NCBI RefSeq assembly: GCF_001186125.1
Contig: NW_014039856.1
Location: 13,710-41,345 of the forward strand
Direction of reading: 5' to 3'
DNA from: Sphaeroforma arctica JP610
Lineage: Eukaryota; Opisthokonta; Ichthyosporea; Ichthyophonida
DNA length: 27,636 nt
Shown: in pieces, positions 21,032 through 27,636 of the stretch
Numbering within the stretch: position 1 is the first letter of the stretch
How the letters are laid out: each line of letters begins with the position of its first letter
Position numbers and translations under genes: made by a program
The notes under the pieces: model-generated
Databases searched by the model: none
What the model saw: the letters and a program-made list of their open reading frames with translations, nothing else
What the model was told of the DNA's origin: nothing

Positions 21032-21082
21032 TATAGCCTTCTCTTGTATGACATTAAATGAAGGCCATGTTAGAAGGCTATG
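21032..21082. repeat. Inverted pair of the AGAAGGCTATR motif
   Basis: TATAGCCTTCT at 21032-21042 is complemented by AGAAGGCTATG at 21072-21082 (10 Watson-Crick pairs), with AATT words flanking on both sides and a 29-bp loop. The same 11-mer occurs three more times near 24.3-24.6 kb. Confidence 0.75.
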
Positions 21083-21124
21083 TCAATTTAGGTATGTATT
21101 TACCGTTATTTAGGTTGATAGTCG

Positions 21125-21285
21125 TGTCACTGTTGATCTTCTATAACAATAGAGTTCGTAGATGTTTTGCGTGTACGTTGTAGCGGTATAGCTGTTGATA
21201 TATATAGAAGCTATAGACGTGCCATATGTAGGTTGTAGTTTTGTAGCTGTTGATTTTCACTGAGTTCGTAGACGTGTTCTGTGTA
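21125..21285. repeat. Minisatellite, three units of about 55-62 bp
   Basis: CTGTTGAT recurs at 21130, 21192 and 21247. The shared word order is TAGCTGTTGAT, then GAGTTCGTAGACGTG or a close variant, then GTTGTAG. Units are diverged. Confidence 0.65.
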
Positions 21286-21808
21286 GAACTATTTCTATGA
21301 GACAGTACGTTGAGAATATATACGTCTACTGTATATATACAAATACGATAGTATTATAAACCTCTGTTTCACTGTCTGTGCGCTGTTCCTCGCGTGAATA
21401 CACCGGTCACAAAATTGGCATCTCTTTCTGCATAGGTGTCTATCGGACTGCTATTTATAACGTGTATACGCTGTATGACGATATACGTACGATGTATAAA
21501 ATGATCACGCAGCATCCGTGTATCCCAAGGCACAAACATGACACAGATATTACTTTTAGCGAGCTATTGAGGACCAACACAATGGCATAGTCCAAAATTG
21601 TCTTCGTGTTCGGTCTGAATTCGATGGTTTAGAGATTATTTCATACTTTTGCGTACGACTGTGAACGATACATTCTCGTGGAATTGAAGCTAGTTTTGCT
21701 GGATGATCTTGAGGGTGCTTGTGAGGTGTGTAAATGTATTTGTACCGCATGCGAAATTAGAAATATATCTCTTGACCTGCCAGCTAATGACTCTCCAAAG
21801 TAATTAAG
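21286..21808. other. Spacer, no supported gene
   Basis: Two opposing frames of 64-70 codons (21378-21590 plus, 21556-21750 minus) without family signature. Nothing else seen. Confidence 0.35.
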
Positions 21809-22085
21809 TTAAGGTCGATATAGACGATATACGATATTTATATTCTGTTGGAATTGTACAGGATTACACTCCGTTGTCGCAACGGGGTCGACATTCTTTA
21901 TAGAATGGATCTCAGGGCAACTCCCTGAAGGCCCCAGCTTTAAATCAGTGGCTTTATCTACTTCGATCTCCACTAGAAAATGACAGAACTAGTGCGCAAT
22001 ACCGCTGGCCACGCTCGAGTTATTTGCTAGTAAATACCTGCTTCCACGGCATTTGCAATTGCTGGACAATGTAATTCTACTATAC
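21809..22085 (-). other. Possible small two-exon gene or 3' transcript of the SMT locus
   Basis: On the minus strand a 53-codon frame (21970 down to the stop at 21809) begins right after an acceptor-like TTTTCTAG at 21980-21973. It contains E-I-E-V-D-K-A-T-D-L-K-L-G and C-N-P-V-Q-F. Upstream, a short frame with E-L-H-C-P-A-I-A-N-A-V-E-A ends at a donor-like GCAG|GTATTT whose phase fits (phase 1). No ATG or family is recognised. It lies 140-420 bp downstream of the SMT stop, so it could also be SMT 3' UTR or alternative sequence. Confidence 0.2.
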
Positions 22086-22225
22086 TAATCCATCATTGAC
22101 CTATCGGGTCTTACATTGTTGTCTATCGATGCAGCTTTCGCTTTCGTACATACATTTGCAACGTTTGGGGAGAGAACGTCGCGAGATTCTCCGGATTAAT
22201 ATAGCTACTGTATGTACAAATTACT

Positions 22226-23845
22226 TCACCTCATTGGCTTCTTGGCTAGATAAAAGAACATCGGTGTGAACAGTTTTTGTTCCCCACCGGCAACAAGACC
22301 ATGCGCTGCCGTTTCGAGTATGGCAGCTGTGCGCCCGGTGCCCTAATCGTACATTGAACGCGGGTAATCAATTGTAATCAGTAGCTGACAATAGCCAAAC
22401 TCAATATCGATAAACATACCAGCCATACCTACTCGCGGCTACTCTCAGGTAAAAAGCATACCTTTAAGTATATAGGCTACAATTTGCACAGAAAAAGGAT
22501 TAGATGTGTATTGGGGGTCACCACTAGCAATAGCTGCATACCTCAGGGGCGAGACCGAGCTTCTCCATGGACCAAATCGAGTACTTCGTAACGAACCTTC
22601 CAATCATTGATGATCTGAAATTACTCAAAGAGTAATAGCTACCTTGAAAGGGCTCATACCATGGTATGGTGGCCGTATCCGCAAGATCAGCAAATTCGAT
22701 AATCTGTGTCAACCAAAGTAGGATAAATGTGTGGGGAAGATTGAACGCTGAATACTCGCATTATTTCTTCATAGACTAATCAAAGAAATCTTCTATAGGT
22801 AAACACTCTTATTAAAATATACACATACCTCAAAACCAGCCTTCTTCAGAGCTTCTAGACATTCCTTCGTCGTGAGAACATCAGGCAATCCATTGCCAAT
22901 CTCTATGTCAGATTTGATCTTGACGTGTTCGATATTGTCGGGATCAAATCTGTGCGTCATGCACCAGTCGTATCCACCAAAGCACTAGGGATGGGGCACA
23001 AATCAAAAGCCAACAAGACAGAAGTAAATATTTTTCGGTGCTTGTTAACTAATGGAAATTTACATCCCAGAATAACTTAAGGCGATCTATCTTATAAAGA
23101 CGCACGTTGAAGCAGAGTATTGACATTAAGAGTCCATTGCATATGTCTTACCTGACCGGGCTTCAGTAAGCGAAAAATCTCAGCATAACAGGCAAACTTA
23201 TCGGGGGCGTGACAGGTGGCTTCAATCTGGTAGATGGCGTCGAAGGAGCAATTGGGCATGGGAACATGCATAAAGTCTGCCTTCATGAAATCGCAGCTTT
23301 TATCATGACCCGATTTGACATTATAGGCGGTGCCACGCTGAATCTACAAAAAAAGAGTTCAACAATGATTACATATCCGAGATTATGAACAGCTATAAAC
23401 TTTAGTGCAAATAGTGTGAGCATCGCATTTTGGAGTCAAACAAACATTCTGTAGAGTCACAACTTCTTGTTCTACTCACCTGGTATGCATTGTTGTTTAA
23501 ACCAGTGATGCTAGCGCCGGAGAATGATGCGATCTCACGTAACGGGCCACCAACGCCACAGCCGACATCTAGAACCTTCATACCTGGCTCCAGTCTCAAT
23601 TTATGTGCCAAGTAATGTTCGTGGCGTTTTATGCTTTCATTGTGTGTTTCGCCTATCAACCGATGCGCAAAATGGAAACTCGTGCCCCAACCCCATTCAT
23701 AGAAGTCAGTGGCTAGATCATAATACTTGTTAACCATGTCGGCATACATATCGCGGCGTGCTTGTATGTCACCGCCATGTTCAGTGTGGTATTTTTCGTA
23801 CGCACCAATTTTTTCACTGTACTCTTCAGATACGTGTCGACACAT
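22226..23845 (-). CDS. ERG6: Sterol 24-C-methyltransferase (ERG6/SMT), five exons
   Basis: Transfers a methyl group from S-adenosylmethionine to C-24 of the sterol side chain, a step in ergosterol/phytosterol-type synthesis. Exons (minus): 23845-23480, 23343-23152, 22984-22829, 22703-22542, 22342-22226; 330 codons plus TGA. Introns of 136, 167, 125 and 199 bp are all GT-AG and all phase 0. Signatures: sterol-binding region [14 protein letters not shown] (residues 41-54), R-H-E-H-Y-L-A (74-80), SAM motif [10 protein letters not shown] (92-100), G-L-N-N-N-A-Y-Q (115-122), I-E-A-T-C-H-A-P (162-169), Y-D-W-C-M-T (191-196), I-E-I-G-N-G-L-P (213-220), I-P-W-Y (251-254) and G-L-V-A-G-G...F-T-P-M (307-320). 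The first ATG after an in-frame stop gives an N-terminus some 40 residues shorter than yeast Erg6 (383 aa). An AG just before it (TATATAG) leaves room for a 5' exon. All key motifs are intact, so it looks functional. Confidence 0.95.
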
Positions 23846-24345
23846 TGTGCTATATATTTAGTGCAATTAAAGGGAATCGATTCCTTAAAGTTTTCTATTA
23901 AAAATGAGCGGGCAAATGTTGTCGCAGACTTCTCTTGTACATATGTCGAAAAGAATGAAGATTCACTGAATTGCAATTTCAAGGTGCTCAGCCGCTCAAG
24001 GCCTTTCGGCTTACAGTTGTATTTATGTACCCGCTGCCGCTGGTGCGGGGAAACTACTCTCACGTAGAGAAGGCCCGGTGCTATTATTGCTCTCGAATTC
24101 TCGATATATAAATATATTTAGATTATAGTGCGGGCGTAGGCCGTATGGACTACGGTGGCATCATCCGAAGCAAAAAAGCATAAATATCGTACCATCGTGC
24201 GTTTTGATGACCCACTGCCGGTTCTAATATGATTGGTTAGTGTTATCTGGGCGCCCAAAATGTCTTAAAACCCCACGTAATCAACTATTCCTGGACAAAA
24301 TGACAGAATTTAAAACAAATAGCAATATTATTCTCAGATTTTAGA
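23846..24345. other. 5' flank of the SMT gene
   Basis: Presumed promoter and leader of the minus-strand SMT gene. Opposed frames of 101-116 codons exist (for example 23713-24063 minus), but they overlap SMT exon 1 in another frame and show no domain. A GC-richer block at about 24000-24080 and the near-palindrome GTAGGCCGTATGGACTAC at about 24136 stand out from the AT-rich background. No named promoter element can be assigned. Confidence 0.4.
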
Positions 24346-24590
24346 AATTCAGAAGGCTATGAAAATTGAAATTATTTTATACCATAGCCAAGAGAGACCT
24401 AGCTAGAACATAGTCTTCTGTTCTATTTTCAGAAGGCTATGATATTACATACAATGATTTTTTTGTGTAATTTTCCGAAGTGCAAATAATTGCCGCCAAT
24501 GAAATTATTTTATATCTTCCATAGATGCTTGACTGTTGTTTTTACAATTCAAAAATTGGTTTTATTCTGTTAAACTTTAGAAGGCTATGA
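24346..24590. repeat. Three direct copies of AGAAGGCTATG
   Basis: AGAAGGCTATGA occurs at 24351, 24431 and 24579, the first two within TTCAGAAGGCTATGA. The background is very AT-rich, so an exact 11-12-mer three times in 240 bp, plus an inverted pair at 21.0 kb, is not expected by chance. No element ends were identified. Confidence 0.7.
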
Positions 24591-24647
24591 TTCTGTTTTA
24601 TAAATTGGTTTGTTGAAAAAAGAGAAAACAATAGAAAAAGAAAATAC

Positions 24648-24720
24648 AAATGACCAAAATTCAATTTTATTAGAGGGCAAATATGCAAATTATTGAAAGA
24701 TAAAAATATTTTGGTCATTT
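24648..24720. repeat. Perfect 13-bp inverted repeat with 47-bp loop
   Basis: AAATGACCAAAAT (24648-24660) pairs with ATTTTGGTCATTT (24708-24720). It could be the ends of a tiny MITE-like insertion or an extrudable hairpin. No target duplication is evident outside it. It is followed by poly-A/C and a G-run at about 24766-24778. Confidence 0.75.
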
Positions 24721-24862
24721 GTTTTGTTTAAAAAAAACCCCCCTGTAAAAAATATGTGGTGAAGGGCGGGGGGGGGGGAGGGTCTGGTTTTAAACTCTAC
24801 TTTTTTTAACTCGTTGCAATTGCATCCAATAAAATAAATAGATCACAATGTACGTATAGGAG

Positions 24863-24958
24863 CTGTAAACATTTAAACATGGCATTTACAGCCCGGACTT
24901 TGCCGGGATATGGCAGAGGGTAGCCGTCCCGTTGTTGTAATTTCACAATCATAACGGG
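24863..24958. repeat. Cluster of three consecutive hairpins
   Basis: CTGTAAA/TTTACAG (24863-24869 with 24885-24891), CCCGG/CCGGG (24892-24896 with 24903-24907) and CCCGTT/AACGGG (24928-24933 with 24953-24958; inner TTGT/ACAA can extend it). The first two abut directly. The cluster is GC-richer than its surroundings and lies just 5' of the pol remnant of element D, so it may be part of that element's leader or long terminal repeat. Confidence 0.65.
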
Positions 24959-25001
24959 AGCCCGCCCAAATAGCTTGTACGATAAGTGACTGTAAAATAA
25001 C

Positions 25002-25745
25002 TTGCAAATAATTTTACAACGGATATTGTGTATTTGTGTGTATATAGGCTCAGTTACGCATGTGCTTGCCCCCTTTTCATATGAAGACGGCTACATACCT
25101 TTTGTTGTTATGAACTTCGTCTTCGGGAGTGACTGGGACATCGAGCCAGTTGGATGTAGATTGTGTAAACAGGATTACATTCCAGTAGAAGAGCTGAGTG
25201 CATACCATCTATGTCGTCTGATATGGCATTACTCTTGTCACGTATCTTGTGGAAAAGGTCATGAGTTTTCTCAGGATAAAAGAGACCCTAGGCTATGGAA
25301 TAGTGTACGGTTGGGATGCTGTATGTTGGATGTAAAGCTAAGGCACAGATTATACAGATTATTTGCAGGCTGTACATACAGTAATACGGACGTACATCGA
25401 TCACCACGAGATATTGAATCTCTGATCAAGAAGACCAAAATTGCGAAGGCAGATTTTGCGGACAAAATCATGGATCTGATTCTAGTAAATAAGAAGATAA
25501 GGATCACAGATTGGGCAAAATACCGCTTTAACGACGGATATATCAGCCTTGACTTAACCAAGGTAGACTTTACGCAGTTAAAGTGTCCCTCAAGGAACTA
25601 TGTATCCTGGAGACACGAGGCTGTGGTAAAAGATCAAGTTGAGAAATGGCTAGCAGATGGTGTGATAGAAATTAACTATCAACAGACGCTAGTTAACTTG
25701 GCGCTGCTAGCCGTAGACCAACATAACTCTGACGGATCGTTTTAA
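25002..25745 (+). mobile_element. Element D: Cys/His-rich N-terminal stretch and pre-RT region
   Basis: Open for 247 codons. Residues 52-87 hold a Cys/His cluster (C52-x2-C55, H69, C71, C79, H80, C83, H87) that could bind zinc but matches no finger I know. From about residue 150 on (F-N-D-G-Y-I-S-L-D...R-H-E-A-V-V...W-L-A-D-G-V-I-E-I) the sequence is the usual lead-in to a Gypsy RT. The first codon is not ATG, so the true start of the reading unit lies elsewhere. Confidence 0.6.
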
Positions 25746-25836
25746 AAAGTCAGAGTATGTTTAGATATGAGCCCGATAAATAAATTATTCGACACATAGC
25801 TTTCACTTACCTCGTATTAAAGAGCTACTGCGAAGG

Positions 25837-26316
25837 ATGGAAGGTGCTACAGTGTTTACAACTATAGACCTTACACAAGGATACCATCAAATGCAGGTAT
25901 ATGAACCCCACCGTAAATACTTTAGCTTTACGTGGAAAGGCAAACATTACCGGTTCAGAGGTGCACCTTTCGGGTTGCACTCTTTACCAGCATTCTTCCA
26001 ACAAGTAATGGAAGAAATGTTTACAGACATGCCTAACGTGCAAGTCTATATAGATGACATTGCCATCTTTTCTAAGACTAAGGGCGAACATGCCGCATTA
26101 GTCAGACGAGTCCTTAAGAGACTCAACGAACAAAACTTCACGATTAACGAGAAGAAATGCCACCTCGCAATGAGCGAAATACATCTCTTTGGCTACCGTA
26201 TATCTAGGGAAGGTATTAAAATCGACCCCGGTAAGGTGGAACACCAGTTAGATTGGCGAACCCTAACTACAGGAAGAGATGGCAAGGACCAGTCGTTGGC
26301 GTGCCGTTTGAAATAG
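25837..26316 (+). mobile_element. Element D: reverse transcriptase
   Basis: Gypsy-type RT palm/fingers: T-T-I-D-L-T-Q-G-Y-H-Q-M (about residues 8-19) with the first catalytic Asp, F-R-G-A-P-F-G-L (40-47), Y-I-D-D (71-74) with the paired Asp residues, and the thumb-side motif L-F-G-Y-R-I-S-R-E-G-I-K-I-D-P-G-K-V-E. Copies RNA to DNA for retrotransposition. Confidence 0.9.
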
Positions 26317-26681
26317 CAACGGACGTCTCCGACTTAGCCCTAGGAGGAGTAATATATCAGGTTATAGATAACAAACCTAGATATATACAATTCTTTTGTC
26401 GAGCGATGAATGCTTCACAGTTCAATTATCCAACTGTTGAACAAGAGCTATTAGCCATAGTGACAGCTCTAACACACTTCCGAGATTACGTATACGGAAC
26501 AGCATTTACGCTGATGTGTGATCAGAAATCTTTTCAATATATGAAAGAGATGAAACCCGACTCGCAATTACTGAGTCGCTGGCATGATACAATATCAAAG
26601 TTTCATTTTGATATAAAACATCTGCCAGGTATACATAACCATTTACCGGATATATTATCACGCTTCGTACCAGACTTTTAA
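26300..26681 (+). mobile_element. Element D: RNase H
   Basis: Ty3/Gypsy RNase H: A-T-D-V-S-D-L-A-L-G-G-V near the start, N-Y-P-T-V-E-Q-E-L-L-A-I in the middle, and H-L-P-G-I-H-N-H-L-P-D-I-L-S-R at the end. These are the three hallmark blocks with the acidic catalytic residues. Would remove template RNA during reverse transcription. Confidence 0.88.
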
Positions 26682-26689
26682 TAAATCCG

Positions 26690-26990
26690 CACGTGAGTTA
26701 CTAGCCACTGACTGGAAGTGCAATCCCAGGTGGTTTGAACTGGCTCAAAAGATATATGGGCCACATACCATAGATATGTTTGCTGCACATCATACTGCAC
26801 AACTGTCGAATTACAGAACTTTAAATCATCCTATGGGAGACGCCTTTCAAATAGACCTCTCCCAACATAATGCGTGGGCTAATCCACCATGGCAGTTTAT
26901 TGCCCAGCTATTAAATTATGTTCATATACATAAAGCTACCATCACGTTGTGTTGCCCATTACGGAGTTAAGATCCATGGCTCAATAAATT
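26690..26990 (+). mobile_element. Element D: NPPW methyltransferase-like domain
   Basis: Follows RNase H directly. Order of motifs: D-W-K-C-N-P-R-W-F (about 26710-26735), H-T-I-D-M-F-A-A-H, then D-A-F-Q-I-D, A-W-A-N-P-P-W-Q-F-I-A-Q-L-L and A-T-I-T-L-C-C-P. This pattern is known from the methyltransferase-like domain after RNase H in DIRS-type elements. In a Gypsy-type element, before the integrase, it is unusual. Function unknown; N-P-P-W resembles the N6-adenine methylase active site. Confidence 0.7.
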
Positions 26991-27119
26991 GATCAGCATG
27001 ATTCAATGCGAGCCAATATATTTAGATAGGGAAGTAGATACTTTCTTATATCAGGGTACCCGAGCCGTACAGAAGACGCCATGGAGACATACTTTTATAT
27101 GTCGTATAGGTTTCATTGG

Positions 27120-27636
27120 AACAACCAAATGAACCCCTTCTGAGACCTTCCTTAACAAGGTCAAAGAATCAGAGATTCCACTCTCTACCCAATTGAACGT
27201 TAAGCAGTTCAAAGGCAACACAGCATTTAACGTATGTGCACAAGAAATACAATCTACTAACGACACTGTTAAGAAGCGTCAGTCTCTAGCTAGGACTCTG
27301 TTTAATAACATAAAGCCTAAGCCCGAGGTCTTTCAAACCTCATTTTTAAAGGGATTAGTGAAAGACAATCCTGAAGCGTATACACCTATAATGCGACTAT
27401 TTAATAAGTCAGGTGTATCCAACGCACATGAGCGCGATTCTGACACTCATGCAAAAGCAGGACAGGAGTCTGAAAATACTACAGACTTAGAGACCACGCA
27501 AATGGATTCTCAACACCCTACCTTTATTCTGGAAGAGTGGAAGGATAAAAACATTATTGCTTGGCTAAAGCAACAGCATAAGCTGAAGCACCAGAACGTA
27601 GTAGAAGCACTCAAAGATGCTAAGCGACATGGGATC
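27120..27636 (+). mobile_element. Element D: spacer and start of integrase zinc finger
   Basis: Polar, charged sequence without a known fold, then W-L-K-Q-Q-H-K-L-K-H-Q...R-H-G-I at the window edge, which matches the His half of the HHCC finger seen more fully in B at 7365-7500. Cut by the window end. Confidence 0.6.

Larger units (their letters stand above)
25002..27636 (+). mobile_element. Ty3/Gypsy retrotransposon D (younger copy, runs off window)
   Basis: Younger relative of fossil B, still with long open stretches but broken in several places. Parts: Cys/His-rich N-terminal stretch and pre-RT region (25002-25745), reverse transcriptase (25837-26240), RNase H (about 26300-26681), NPPW methyltransferase-like domain (about 26690-26990), a spacer of unknown fold, and the start of the integrase zinc finger (about 27530-27636), where the window ends. 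RT signature: T-T-I-D-L-T-Q-G-Y-H-Q and Y-I-D-D. RNase H: A-T-D-V-S-D-L-A-L-G-G. The Gypsy domain order, integrase after RNase H, is kept. The left boundary and any 5' LTR are not certain; no gag or protease was recognised upstream of 25002. Better preserved than B, so inserted more recently. Confidence 0.85.

Noticed and set aside
23713-24067. Frames of 101 and 116 codons on both strands over SMT exon 1 and its leader
   Set aside because: They overlap the well-supported SMT exon in other frames and show no domain.
1-27636. CRISPR array or bacterial operon structure
   Set aside because: Repeats found are tandem satellites without spacers, and genes are intron-bearing and widely spaced; the window is eukaryotic.

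Overview
The window is eukaryotic nuclear DNA. It is AT-rich and full of simple repeats, with two well-supported host genes on the minus strand, a possible third (one zinc-finger exon), and at least five eroded mobile elements. Introns are short (about 125-200 bp) with GT-AG ends and AG|GTRWG-like donors. I see no operon structure, rRNA or tRNA. The best host gene is a sterol C-24 methyltransferase (ERG6/SMT), as found in fungi, plants and unicellular relatives of animals. Together with the repeat load this fits a protist with a bloated genome. An ichthyosporean-type holozoan is my guess, not something the sequence proves.

Layout. 1-1740: AT-rich spacer with TA runs and decayed minisatellites. 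1742 to about 3300: fossil LTR element A (zinc knuckles and a Copia-like protease). About 3480-7770: strongly eroded Ty3/Gypsy element B (zinc knuckle, protease, RT, RNase H, an extra 'NPPW' domain, integrase). 8576-9135: remnant of a PIF/Harbinger (ISL2EU-like) DNA transposon. About 9540-10970: fossil integrase of a different Gypsy-type element C with an internal direct duplication. 11619-12145: three tandem copies of a repeat of about 176 bp. 12185-14001: an unrecognised, decayed minus-strand coding region. 15342-18323: a GC-richer host gene for a 993-residue, mostly disordered basic protein ending in one C2H2 zinc finger. 19379-19856: CA/TA microsatellites with a higher-order repeat. 20134-20226: a MYND-like zinc-finger exon. 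21125-21285: a minisatellite. 22226-23845: the SMT gene in five exons. 24346-24958: repeated 11-mers, inverted repeats and three hairpins in a row. 25002-27636: a younger copy (D) of the same Gypsy family as B, running off the end.

How things fit together. Intact host coding is limited to the SMT gene (ergosterol/phytosterol-type side-chain methylation), the 993-aa gene and probably the MYND-like gene. Most other coding signal is transposon fossil. The most interesting biology is in the retroelements. B and D carry a methyltransferase-like 'TIDMFA...WANPPW' domain between RNase H and integrase, and a similar segment lies in element A next to a Copia-like protease. The 993-aa protein is the second item to follow: a spaced, repeated [KR]-x-[KS]-P-R-x-[TS]-R motif leads up to a single terminal zinc finger.
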